In this document: positions 10,340-21,326 of the stretch, piece after piece
Layout of the letters: each line of letters begins with the position of its first letter
Numbering within the stretch: the stretch's first letter is position 1
Source of the DNA: Kitagawia praeruptora
Taxonomy: Eukaryota; Streptophyta; Magnoliopsida; Apiales; Apiaceae
Reading direction: 5' to 3'
Assembly (NCBI GenBank): GCA_037693485.1
Contig: CM075345.1
Coordinates: 4,543,501-4,607,500, forward strand
Length of the DNA: 64,000 nucleotides
Made by a program: the position numbers and the translations under genes
Notes under the pieces: generated by a model
What the model saw: the letters and a program-made list of their open reading frames with translations, nothing else
What the model was told of the DNA's origin: nothing
Database searches by the model: none

Positions 10340-12451
10340 CCCGTGCATTGCACGGGTTATAAGCTAGTTATAATATTAAAGTTGAAACATTGAAAATTTT
10401 ATCAGTTTGGTTTAGGTACAGTTATCTTAATTAATAAATAAAAAATAATACAATTAATGTTAAGCAGCCGATTGCCTTTTCTAATTAAAATACGTATTTA
10501 TACTACTATATTAAAGTCGAAAGATCGAAAGTTTGTATATTTGGTTATCCTAATTATTAAAATAAATAATAAAATCATATGATTAATGGTTATTAACAAA
10601 CTACCCTTTTCACGTATACTTTTAGTTGAAAATATTACCTTTCATAAACACCTAAAAACATTATAATATTTTTTTATCATTAATATTTTATTTCGAATTA
10701 AAACAAGTTACCTTTTTAATTTAAAACAAATCTTACAATCATTAATATATACCCAAAAATATCACACCATAATTTTTAAGAAAAATATACCACCTAAAAA
10801 AAATAATAACATAATATAATTAATGATAATTAGTCGATTAATTTTTTCACATTTACTTTTAGTTGAAGATATTAAATTTTATAAACATATAAAAAGATCA
10901 ACTGTATCATATATTTCAATCATTAATGTTTCCTTTCTAATTAAAACACATTACCTTTTTAGTTTACAACAAATCTAACAATATATACCCAAAAATATTA
11001 CACCATATTTTTCAATTATTTATAAAATATATTAAAAATCGTATATGTTGTTTATAATAGGAAACATTAATATAACTAGCTTATAGCCCGTGCACAGCAC
11101 GGGTTACTTTTAAATATTTTTAAAATTATATGATTAAACAAAATAGAGTTTTATAATTTATTATGGAATTAATTTAACTTTTTAAATTTATTTAATAAAT
11201 CACATGTGTTGTTTAGAACTAATAATATAAAATTTTAATGTAAATTTGTTGTTGACGGGATTCCAACCGAGATTTAAATATAGAATATTCCTTTATTAGA
11301 TCTAACGGTTATCATCTATATACTAAATATCTAACGGTCACTATTGTTTTAAATTATTGAACCAAACAACCAAATTATATCCATGTTTGCTTATTATATA
11401 TTAGTATAGATGTATATAGTTTTTTATTATATTTTGATTAATGATTGTAGGTGTGATATTTTTGGGTTTATATTAGTGATTGCAAGATTAGTTTTAAATT
11501 TAAAGATAACATGTTTTATTTAGAAAACAAATATTAGCGTTTGTAAGATATGGTACAATTTTAGGTGTTTACAAAAGCTAATTTCTTCAATTAAAAGTAA
11601 ATATTAAAAAGGCAATCGGCTAATAACTATTTATTATATTATTATAAATAATAATTAAGTAAAATAACATGTTTTATTAGTTAATGGTAAATAAGTAAAA
11701 TAAAGAGGTACCTTTCTTTTGATATGTTATAAATTTTATTTAATAATATAATTAGGTTTTATATAATCATTATTTTCAATAATTTTTTACTTTTAATATA
11801 ATTTAATATACTCTTTTTCAAGGATTATCCTCATGTTTTCTTATTATTAGCAATGTATATAAATTTTTATTATATTTTATTAATGATTGTAAGATGCGGT
11901 GTGATATTTTTGGGTTTACATTAGTGATTGCAAGATTAGTTTTAAATTTAAAGGTAACATGTTTTAGTTATAAAACAAATATTAGTGTTTGTAAGATATG
12001 GTACAATTTTAGGTGTTTATAAAAGGTAATTTCTTCAATTAAAAGTAAATGTTAAAAAGGCAATCGACTAATAACTATTTATTATATTATTATAAATAAT
12101 AATTAAGTAAAATAACATGTTTTATTAGTTAAGGGTAAATAAGTAAAATAAAGCAGTACCTTTCTTTTGATATGTTATAAATTTCATTTAATAATATAAT
12201 TAGGTTTTATATAATCATTATTTTCAATAATTTTTTTACTTTTAATATACTCTTTTTCAAGGATTATCCTCATGTTTTCTTATTATTAGCAATGTATATA
12301 GATTTTTATTATATTTTATTAATGTTTGTAAGATGCGGTGTGATATTTTTGGGTTTATATTAGTTATTGCAAGATTAGTTTTAAATTTAAAGGTAACATG
12401 TTTTAGTTAGAAAACAAATATTAGCGTTTGTAAGATATGGTACAATTTTAG

Positions 12452-12833
12452 AGAGAATTACCAAAATGCCTATTTTTCACAAGTTTTTGTCCAAAATACT
12501 GATTTTGAAAAAAATGGCCCGAAATACCGACGGGATACGGAGAATCGTCCTCCGTATTAGCATAATACGGAACACTGTGTTCCGTATTATGCATGATACG
12601 GAACACCATCTTCCGTGTTAGCATGATACGGAACACCGTGTTCCGCAACACCCCATGATACGGAATATGGTGTTCCGCAACACCTCATGATACGGAACAC
12701 GGTGTTCCGCAACACCCCATGATACGGAACACGGTCTTCCGCAACACCCCTTATATCACGGTAGACGGTGTAGCGTTTTCAGTCAGTAAAAAGGGCCAGC
12801 ATGGCTCCCATATGAATATTTTGGGCCATCCCC
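12452..12833. mobile_element. Mutator-like MITE with 10-bp target duplication
   Basis: It is flanked by a perfect ACAATTTTAG duplication (12442-12451 and 12834-12843). The intact site is seen in the other tandem copies near 11555 and 12005. The ends are weak inverted repeats (GAGAATTACCAAAATGCC left; GGGGATGGCCCAAAATAT read inward from the right). A 9-10 bp duplication and this 'gatggcccaaaat' style of terminus fit Mutator-type MITEs. It has no coding capacity. Most of its length is the palindromic array at 12534-12753. Confidence 0.8.
12534..12753. repeat. Palindromic tandem array, about seven 30-32 bp units
   Basis: Units begin GATACGG (12534, 12564 as AATACGG, 12595, 12625, 12657, 12689, 12721). 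Most contain CGGAACAC(C/G)GTGTTCCG, a near-perfect 17-base palindrome, followed by CAACACCCCAT. Every unit could form its own short hairpin. Units at the left are more diverged than those on the right. Confidence 0.85.
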
Positions 12834-13187
12834 ACAATTTTAGGTGTTTATAAAAGGTAATTTCTTCAATTAAAAGTAAATGTTAAAAAGGCAATCGGCT
12901 AATAACTATTTATTATATTATTATAAATAATAATTAAGTAAAATAACATGTTTTATTAGTTAAGGGTAAATAAGTAAAATTAACAGGTACCAACCAACCA
13001 AACTTTTAATATTTCGTCTTTTATATAATAGTATAGATTCGTAAACATGAGTATATTAAATTATATCAAACTAAAATTAAAAAAATTATTAAAATTATTG
13101 ATTATATAAAAACATAATTATAATATTAAACAAAATTTATAACATAATATAAGAAACCCGTGCATTGCACGGGTTATAAGCTACTAG

Positions 13188-14075
13188 TATAAAATAGAGA
13201 AGTAATGGAAATAAGTATCATATAAAATGGGAGGGAGGGAGTATTATAAGCAACTGTTTTTTTATTCGTTTATCGAATATTCATTTATCGAGGTTCTACT
13301 GTACTAGTATACATTGGCCTTAAATGAAATTTTCAATACTCAACAAACTTACACGCAATTTGCAAGTAGACCATTAAATTCAAAAAAAATTATTAACTAC
13401 GTAATTAAAAATAATTTTTATCATCAAATTTTAAAAAATGTCACAATCCGTCAAGTCACCCTCTAAACTTATCAAAATATTATTTTTTATAGTGAATATT
13501 ATAAAAATATTCACCCCCTACAACTTTTTTATAATTTTTTATAATTATCAAAATATTATTTTTTATAAAAATAAGATTTTATAAAAAATATTATTTTATA
13601 AAAAATATTATTTTTTATTATATAAAAATATTATCAAAATATTATTTTTTATAGTGAATATTATAAAAATATTATAGTGAATATAATTTTTGAATATAAT
13701 TTTATATTATAAAAATTATAGTGAAATATTTAAAAAATATTATTTCTTATAGTGAATATTAATTACTAATCTGAAATATTTTATTCATTAAACATAAAAA
13801 ATTTACAATCCCTTACATCACCCCTACAACTTATCAAAATGTGTATCGTGAATATTATTTAATATTATTATTAGTAGAAAAAATAGACTTTTCTTCATTA
13901 TATTAATTTTAGGGTTTTTTTCAAAAATAGCTAAGTTGCAATTTTTTTTCCCGAAAATACGGTTGCAACATTTGCAACTGATTTTCATATGTGGTGCCAG
14001 CGTTGCAACCTGATTTGCAACTTCAAGTAATATTTTTAAAAATATTTTCAAAAAATTAGGTATTTTTATAAATAT
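13188..14075. repeat. Region A, left part (duplicate of 55871-56789)
   Basis: Sequence from 'ataaaatagagaagtaatgg' to the LTR start at 14076 matches 55.87-56.79 kb closely over about 0.9 kb. That includes the tail of a Stowaway MITE, an AT-rich 'ttttttatagtgaatatt' palindrome-rich stretch, and a 'gttgcaacatttgcaac' block. No gene is visible. Confidence 0.85.
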
Positions 14076-14699
14076 TGTTGGAAATAATTTCAAAGCTCAA
14101 AGTTTGTTGAGAGAATGTTGCAGTTTGTGATTTGGTCGAATAAGTCATGGAGACAGATTGAATAAAACAGTAGTAGAAGTATTGTAGGAAAGTTGTTAAG
14201 ATTTGATTTATGTTTGTCTGGAAATCATTTATTTCTTTGTTTCCTTGTTTTCCTATATAAACAGATGTAGTCGTTCTGAAATAAACTAAGGGGGTGTTTG
14301 GAAGTTAGAGGTTTGGGATAAAATTAGAGGTTTGGGGGTAGATTAGAGGTTTGACCAAATGAAACCTCTAATGTGAGTGTTTGGTTGTTAGAGGTTTGAG
14401 TTAGAGGTTTGAGATGAAAAAGCTAATTTTGAAAAAGCTCATTTTAGGAGCTTTTTCAATTAGAGGTTTGCTATGTGTCACAAAAAGTTATTCAAAAAGC
14501 TATTTACCAAACACTTTTATTCAAAACAGCTAATTTCAATCCGCTAGTCAAAACAGCTAATTCAATCCGCTATCAGCTAACAGCTATCAGCTAATTGCCA
14601 AACAGGGCCTAAGTCTTTTGGACACAAAACTCGCAGTGTGTTCTTAGTCTCTGTGATCAACTAGTTGTTATATCTTTTGTATTTTAATAAATATCCCTA
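14076..14699 (+). mobile_element. Solo LTR of copia-1 (carrying a Tourist MITE)
   Basis: It starts TGTTGGAAATAATTTC and ends TTTTAATA, the same ends as the two LTRs of the complete copia-1 in region B. The flanks are AATAT (14071-14075) and AATAT (14700-14704). Removing the MITE leaves about 300 bp versus 294 bp in region B. The same duplication in the same host sequence as region B shows one ancestral insertion, later reduced here to a solo LTR. Confidence 0.86.
14290..14609. mobile_element. Tourist-like (PIF/Harbinger) MITE
   Basis: It begins GGGGGTGTTTGG and ends CCAAACAGGGCC, with flanking TAA duplication (14287-14289 and 14610-14612). The uninserted LTR in region B reads AAACTAAGTCTTTT at this place, confirming the boundaries. 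It is 320 bp, with several internal TTAGAGGTTTG repeats. Short GG-start inverted ends and a 3-bp TWA target fit Tourist MITEs. Confidence 0.87.
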
Positions 14700-14704
14700 C
14701 TTTT

Positions 14705-14840
14705 TTTATTACTGATAAAGGAATTGATTAGGTAAATAATCATTATATTTTAATTGAATTAAGGTTCATATTCAAAAATAAAATTGGAAGAAAATTTGAA
14801 ACTATTTTATTATGGAATTAAGAGTCTAGGTCATCAGGTG
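14705..14840. repeat. Region A, middle part (duplicate of 61449-61589)
   Basis: This continues the host sequence after the solo LTR ('ccctacttttttt...aagagtctaggtcatcaggtg') and matches region B after its 3' LTR. It is then interrupted by the LARD at 14841. Confidence 0.85.
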
Positions 14841-17800
14841 TGTAACAACCCGGAATTTTATGAATTATTATTATTAGTATCCAAATACTTTATTGGTTTT
14901 CCTATAAAAAGGGGAAATAAGATTGTGGATGTTTTATTCCAATTTGATGTGTCTTCTGGTAAATGTATAGTGAGTTACATATTGGTATGATGATTTAGGA
15001 GTGCCCGTGTGAGCCTCTATATTTTAAATTTTATTTTTTTTATGATTATATCTATTAAAAACAGGGTTTATTTATCTTCTGGAAAGTTTATAAAATCATC
15101 GGAGTTAGTAAAAGTTGTGAGTTCTTTTGCAATATCCTCTTTGAATATTTAAATGATTTCTAAAAATATTTGAGGGATTATTTTTAATCTTTAAGGATTT
15201 TGAAATGATTTTATGAGTTATATTGCATTTTAAAGGATTTTTACTTGTAAAATTCATATTAAATTCATTTTTTATCCTAAAAATATTTTAAAAATATGTG
15301 AATGTTCATAATTTTACACTCTTTATTTTAAAAATAAAAAGTTTAATTTTCCATGTTTCTCCCATTTAAATTCGATTTTCCCATGGATATTTAATTGATT
15401 TTCGAATGGTTTTTGAGAAGTGTGATGTACGACTTTGCCTATCAAAATTCCAGCAGCTTATTTCTGGGCTTATTCAGTACGCTCAATTGGATTTTCTTGG
15501 GCTCTCTAGAACTCTCTTGAGTTTTCTTGAAAACTCTCTAATAATCTCTCTATATCTCTCATGTCTCTCTCCACAATCTCTCTCGCAATCTCCCTCTCCC
15601 GAACTCAATATCTCTCGGAATCTCTCTGTCGAAATCTCTCTGCTCACTTCTCCTTTCTTCCTCATTCTATCGGAGTGTGTCGCGTGTGTAGGTGCCGAGT
15701 GGGTGGGGTGGTTGTGTTTACAGTGAAACGAAAACAGGGGGCTTAGTTAAGTGATGAACCTGAGTAAACCAGGGGAGGCCAGGAGCAGGGGAGTGCCGCA
15801 TATGAGTGGGCGTTTTATGGGGTTAAAACAGAGAAAAAGTAAGGGTAGAGGTGGTGTAAATGTAGTCGTGGGTATGGTTGTGTTGAAGTAGAGGGAGAGA
15901 TAGCAGGTTGAAAAGCTGCGTGGGTTTGCTGGAAGTGGTTGGTGTTGAGTTCAGTCCGGCCACACACATGGCAATAAAGAGATTATAGAAGGGGCTTGTG
16001 TGTGTGTTAGTGGGCTTTGTTGATGCTGCATTTTAAGTTGGTTTTGATAATGTTGCTGTGTATGCGTATTGTGTGAAAACACTAGAGAGGTGCAGACTGA
16101 AAGAAAGAGCCGAGAGGGAAGCTGGTAAGTTGGTTGTGTAAAGGTATAAGACTATATATTTAATTTATATTTGAATGTTTAAAGACTGAATTTGGGAATT
16201 TTAATTGATAATTGGAGAAGAGTTTGTGTTTGAAAATTTGTGGATAAATTGAGAAAATGATATAGTATTTGATTAGTTTATTAGGTGTTGAAAAGGATTT
16301 TGGGATGTCAGTTTAAAAATTTGGTAAAATGAATAAAAGATAGGACTTGGAATGATTTTATAAAATAGTAGAGAAGTTGGATTTTGGAGATTATGATTTT
16401 ATTTGGATAGAAGATTTTGTGAGGAACATTATGATAATTTTTAGATAATTTTATGAGAAGTAGAAATGGAGATATGAATTTTATTTTAAGAATATAATAA
16501 AATGATTTATTAAGTTATTTTGTGGAATGTGGACACTTGGTTGAATTATATTAAATAATGGATATGATGAAAAATTCTAAAATTTGGTTATTAAATCAAG
16601 GAGTAAATGTAGTAATTTCTAAGATATTTGGGAGTGGTAGGAATAATCGGATTAATTAGTTATTAAATTCGGAAAATGATTAAAATGGAGACTTTGAGGA
16701 ATTCTTATAAATGGTGGGAGGTTTGATTTTCGAAGGAAGTAATTTTATTTGGCTTTGGGATAATATTAGAAGTTTTATGGAGATTTTTATTTTGATTTAA
16801 GGATGAAGATCAATGGGGTTGTGGATTTTACTAGAAAATGGATTATTAAATGGTCATTTCTAAGGAGTCAAGAGTATTTTGATTAATTAAAATACTTCCT
16901 GAACTCAGAAATTTACGTATAATATATGGACATGACCATATCGAGATGTACTATTTAATCAGGTGGATTTCATTCAGAGATTCTGAAGAGAATACCTTAT
17001 TTTAAAGGAGAGAGCAGATTAAAATGTTAGGTATCGACGACAACAATTTTGGGTTTGGATATTCATTATCTTAGTTGTCTATATTACAGAAATATTGATT
17101 CGAGAGTTCTTAATTGAAGCATGATCAATACGTTTGAGTTGAGTTTATAAGCATTTATAGAACATTAGAATTGTCGTCTGGAGACTGAATTACCATATTA
17201 TGTTTGACCATAGAAGTTGATGTGCGGGCTCGATATCTGCGGATCAGACTCGTGGCAGTCACAAGAGCGTCTTACCAACGAATGATTGAAATAGAAGAAT
17301 GTGATGCCGTAAGATAGAAGCAAGCAGTATTACTGCGACGTTACATGATAGCTAAGGACTCGAGGCAAGTGACTATATTCTTCACTTATTGTTCAAGTGA
17401 AATATTTTGTGCAACTATTATGTTGATGATTTGATTCTTCCCAAATTCTTATTGAAAATGTTACTATCCTCACTTATCGTTCAAGTGAGTTAATTCTTTA
17501 ATTGTGATACAAATGATGTTGAATAAGTAAAGTTAACTAATTGTTTAACTGGTCGGGATCCCTACTAGTAAAACATGTGAGTCTATCATGTCTGAATTCT
17601 TTATTTTAATTCATTATGTGATGAAAGAGTTTAGATTTAAAACACTTATCTTGTGATTTGAGCTTTTGACAGAATATATCTGTTTTATTAGCAATGATCT
17701 ATTAATATTCATGTTTTACTATATACTTGCTGAGCATTTCTTCCGCTCATACTTGTTGTTTCGAAATTCTAACTTTTCAGTAAGGTAATTTGGCGAGATT

Positions 17801-18174
17801 TACCTGCGTAGTTCGGAAAGAGAAGAGACAGACGCTATTTCGAAGATGACTTGGCTCAGGATGTCTGGATCTAGTGTAAGATCTATTTTATATAGTTGTA
17901 CTCTAATAATTATTATATTATGTATTAGATTAGTTGACCTGGCATACTTCTTATCGAAGTTATACTAGTGATTTAAGATTTGATCAACGAGATTGTTGTA
18001 ACAAAGAAAGTTTTTATCTAATGGAATTTGGATTCTTGTTTCTAGCACTATAACCTAAAAGATCTTGGTAGTTGGGGTCACAGTTGTTATATTTCAAATT
18101 TTGGATGATCATTTATTTTGAGAATTTTTCAGGTAACGACCAAATCTCCTGACCCCGGATTTGGGGGCGTTACA
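14841..18174 (+). repeat. LARD 5' LTR, 3,334 bp
   Basis: It starts TGTAACAACCCGG and ends GGGGGCGTTACA. Compared with the 3' LTR I find seven differences by eye (six substitutions and one single-base indel), so the insertion is young. It contains a CT-rich stretch at 15530-15660 that produces spurious short frames on both strands. Confidence 0.9.
14903..14910 (+). promoter_or_regulatory. Candidate LARD LTR TATA box
   Basis: TATAAAAA lies about 60 bp into the LTR with a GGGG just downstream, and the same site recurs in the 3' LTR near 21389. Its position near the LTR start would put the start of transcription early in this very long LTR. The call is by motif only. Confidence 0.4.
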
Positions 18175-21100
18175 GAATGGTATCAGAGCGAGGTTATAGT
18201 AAACTAGAAACGAGTGTGTAGGAGTGTGTATAGCTAAGTAAGGAACGTCAGAACTCATATAGAGTTCGTGTTGGACTATCGGATATAGTACCAATTAATA
18301 AATTAAGATTTGAGTGTTTGCGTGAGATGGTTGCGCTAGACTAGATAAAACACCTTGAGACTGTTGGTGTTTACTATGGAATTTCAGAGAGTAAGTCTTA
18401 AGTGGGTTTGAGCAAGCACAAAGACTGAGGCAAGTTCATTCTCTCCCTTATCTGCTAAAGAATTTATGAGATTTCTGTGAACATTATTGTTCTCAAAGAT
18501 GTTATTGTTGTGGTGAAACTTTTTGGTGAAATTGTTGATCACTCAAATAATTGCTTCAAATGTTGGATTGATTATATTATCGAAAAATTAATTATAAATC
18601 ATTTTTGTGAAGAAGATGACATTTAAGAATATTAGTCGGTCTCATTGATCGGGACGACTCTTTAATATCATTCAGCTGAAACTTTTCTTATTGCTTCGAG
18701 ATAACTAAATATTTATTCCTACCAGTTGAATTTATCTCTCAAATTCAACTACTTTTCTTGACATCGGATAATGGTTCATAGTTCGGACCATTTATTAAAG
18801 TGGTAACAAGTTTATTTTATTCTATTCAATTTTAACTCTTGATAATCAAGTTATACTTCTTGAAGTGTCTACTTTGCTAACATTGTTGAAGATTATCCGG
18901 TTGTTAACCATTGGCTGTTTCACACGTTTTGAATACGTTAAATTGCATTTTCTTGATTAATATAGTTATGCTCATTAGTTCGAGATAACTACCTCCTTTG
19001 TCAAAGCGGATGATACATTATTCGTATCGTCGAATAAATTTTATTCTAATCTATTAGGTTAATCCATTGTTCGGATTAGCAGTGGAGTTTGAGAAAGCAC
19101 TGACTGTGTGTCGTGCTTGGCATTGAATTGTGAAATTTTGGCAGCTATATTGATTTAAGTTTTTACTCGGGAAACTCTGGTGTGAACTGGTCAACATGGG
19201 TAATAACCCATGGTTTCGGCGAGGTATTTTTATCCGGAAAGGCGGATAATTATTTTGGCACTAACGTTGCCAGGGTTGAAAATGATAACCCATTTTATGC
19301 TAGCAAAGAGAAAATTTCGGTGGTTCCACATCATAGCCCTGATCAGGCTGGGTGGGGTATCACAGGAGGACGGTACTTGCGGCATGGTAGTTGATCGCAC
19401 CATGGGGGTACCGAGAGGTGGAAGACCAGTAATCTTTTCTTAAATTTTGAGCTGCCAAATAAGTTTTTGATTTTCATGAAATTCTTGAAATTGTTGAGAA
19501 GTTCGTTTATGATGTTCTTGTGGTTGAGATGATTTGAATTCCTTGAGTTGTCAGACATTTTAATAGAATTTATTTTTATATTCTCACAAAGTTTGAGAAG
19601 TTGCTTTTACACCTTTCATGATTGAATATTATATGAGTTTCCTATTTGTTCAAGCACTACCTTTTATCATCGTCGTGTTATAAAATTTTCTTGTATAAGA
19701 ATTGGGATAATGAACTTGCCGAACATGTTATGTGCTCACCTGTGATGGTTATTATTATAATGTTCTAACAGTCAAAGGCGAGAATAATGAGTTTTTCGAA
19801 TAGAAACAAATGACCTTTGAGCTGTGGGACAAAATAAGGAGAATGTTGTAATTGTTTTGGTTATGATTGTATAATACAGCTTTACGTGAACGGAGACGTG
19901 ATGGCCAAGAAAGTTTCCAGGAAGTAAAGAAGAGACTATTACGAGTCGAGATGACGTGCTCACTTGAGATGATTAGGCTGAACTGGACAGAATTTCTTGC
20001 GACTGGAGATGGCTACTGTGAAACCTTTAGAGATTATTACGAGTTGACGACGAGGTAGGGTATCGATAAACTTCAGACGTGGAGAAAAAGAGTTTAGATT
20101 GGATGACGAGCCAGCGAAGGAGCCGTTAAAGAAGGCATACGTGGAAAGGAGCTGATACTGAAGGCTATCAAAGGCTTTTACCCAGATAGCTACAACATTG
20201 ATCAAGTTTTTCAAAGGGAACAAAAAGTTGGAATGAAGAGATAGACGTTGAGTAGAGTGATTTAGGATAAGGTTCGCTTTAGGTTATATAGTGTTGCGAC
20301 GTTATTTGGTATTCCGATATATCGCGGGAGCAGGAGTTCGAAGCATCCGAAGATCCGGTTTCGGACGAGGCAGTTAATTCAGGGCCACATGAACTAATTG
20401 GGCAACCAAAACTACCAGTTTGGAAGATGCTACCAATAGACCTTCATGTACAAGATTTGATATTTTGGAGAACTGGGTATTAATAAGGAGCAGGTAACAA
20501 GGACACGAGATTACTAATTCAATTAAAGTCGAAAATAGAGTGATAATGGATATAATTGGAATGCGATAGTTATCGTTGAGGAAAGATAGTCTATGGGCAC
20601 AGGTTGATTATATATTTCATTGTGGATACAGTAGATAGAATATTATAAGAATTTGGATGTTGAGACCAATTGTCAGAAGGAAGGAATTCGAAAGGAAGCA
20701 CACTGAAATTATACTAGGCTAATTTGGAAAGCAATGAGAGTAAACGGAAAGAATGGTGTGGTAATGAACGACAGAGTTAAATGTAGAAGTTCGAACGCCT
20801 AATTCTACAACGAAAGATGATTTATACCGTGACCTTTCAGCATGAGTTATTAGAGAATTAAGAAGTACTAAGATGAGGTGATGAATCAGAATATGAATGA
20901 GTTGATTGAAGGGGGATTGAGTAGTCGAAGGGATAAGTGGTGGATGCGCATTTAATTCGTTTATTTCGAATTTCAAGTTATGTATATATATATTTTGTAA
21001 TTCTGTAGTTAAATTGATTAGTGCTAAACGTGGGAGTTATAGCGTACACAGTCAAAATTTGAGGACTTGTGTGTATTTATAATTATGTTATAGGAGTTGA

Positions 21101-21326
21101 TTTCCGAGGACTCGGGATTATGGAGTTTAAATGGGTTTGAAGGCTGTAAGTTATTTATTGGAGACGTATTATTGGATGGACGTAGCTTAAGTCGAGTTTT
21201 GATAGTAGTAGATGTTAAGCTATTAGAGCTTGTTTGGATATTATCGGAACTGATAATTGGCAAAAGGAACCCTAGGGATTTCTCTTAGTAGATTCCGAGG
21301 ACGGAATCCTTTTAAGGGGGGTAGAC
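18175..21326 (+). other. LARD internal region, non-coding
   Basis: This contains the PBS TGGTATCAGAGCG (18178-18190) and, at the far end, polypurine tract AAGGGGGG (21314-21321). No gag or pol frame is intact. Near 19900-19935 a short frame reads ESFQEVKKRLL, which resembles the RT/RNase H connection of gypsy elements and may be a fossil. From about 18600 to 19450 the sequence is related to the middle of the 5-kb solo LTR at 40813-45856 (in reverse complement). One example is the tract around 'ggaggacggta...tagttgatcgc', so the interior holds LTR-like material. Confidence 0.65.
18178..18190 (+). other. LARD primer binding site
   Basis: TGGTATCAGAGCG begins three bases after the 5' LTR and is complementary to initiator tRNA-Met. 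Confidence 0.85.

Larger units (their letters stand above)
429..10367 (+). mobile_element. Helitron-family element, host of the LINE
   Basis: Immediately after the previous CTAG comes a 5'-end-like sequence (TACTATTATATAAAAACC at 429-446, then a GTTTTGGTACC-type subterminus) that recurs at the other Helitron 5' ends here. The 3' end is at 10364-10367 (CTAG) with hairpin CCCGTGC-ATT-GCACGGG at 10340-10356. The LINE at 579-9478 interrupts it, so the Helitron proper is about 1.0 kb. The leading TC of a canonical 5' end is not visible, so the exact 5' base is uncertain. No coding. Confidence 0.6.
11385..13000 (-). repeat. Tandem triplication of about 440 bp inside the Helitron
   Basis: The marker GTGTGATATTTTTGGGTTTA recurs at 11451, 11899 and 12338, giving periods near 448 and 439 bp. 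The flanking blocks (AAATTTAAAG-containing, TATGGTACAATTTTAGG, GGCAATCG.CTAATAAC) recur in the same order. The third copy is enlarged by the MITE at 12452-12833. Copies are highly similar by eye. Confidence 0.8.
11076..13037 (-). mobile_element. Non-autonomous Helitron, complete
   Basis: On the minus strand it starts TCTATACTATTATATAAAAG (plus 13037 downward) and ends with hairpin CCCGTGC-TGT-GCACGGG (plus 11087-11103) and CTAG (plus 11076-11079). The flanking bases are A before TC and T after CTAG, the expected A^T insertion with no duplication. The paralogous uninterrupted sequence lies at 10211-10240 (ggaaacattagtata then cgtaaacatgag). The length is 1,962 bp including one MITE. No Rep/Hel reading frame is present, so it must have been mobilised in trans. 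Confidence 0.85.
10368..13187 (+). mobile_element. Composite Helitron with a nested minus-strand Helitron
   Basis: Directly after CTAG at 10367 comes another 5'-end-like sequence (TTATAATATTAAAGTTGAAAC), and a second at about 10498 (TATACTACTATATTAAAGTC). The 3' end carries hairpin CCCGTGC-ATT-GCACGGG (13157-13173) and closes with CTAG at 13184-13187. The body before 11075 and after 13038 lines up with the neighbouring Helitron's 10201-10360 stretch, so these are parts of one element split by the insertion at 11076-13037. Which of the two 5' ends belongs to it is unclear. Confidence 0.6.

Noticed and set aside
12534..12753. Regularly spaced repeats reminiscent of a CRISPR array
   Set aside because: Units are contiguous palindromes without unique spacers, inside a MITE with a target duplication, in a plant genome.
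15406..15726. 106-residue frame, and its copy at 21892-22212
   Set aside because: They lie in the duplicated LARD LTR over the CT-rich stretch; identical because the LTRs are identical, not because of coding constraint.
19182..19394. Short frames in the LARD interior as genes
   Set aside because: The region is related to an LTR of another family and has no recognised domain; 19867-20058 may be a fossil RT/RNase H piece at most.
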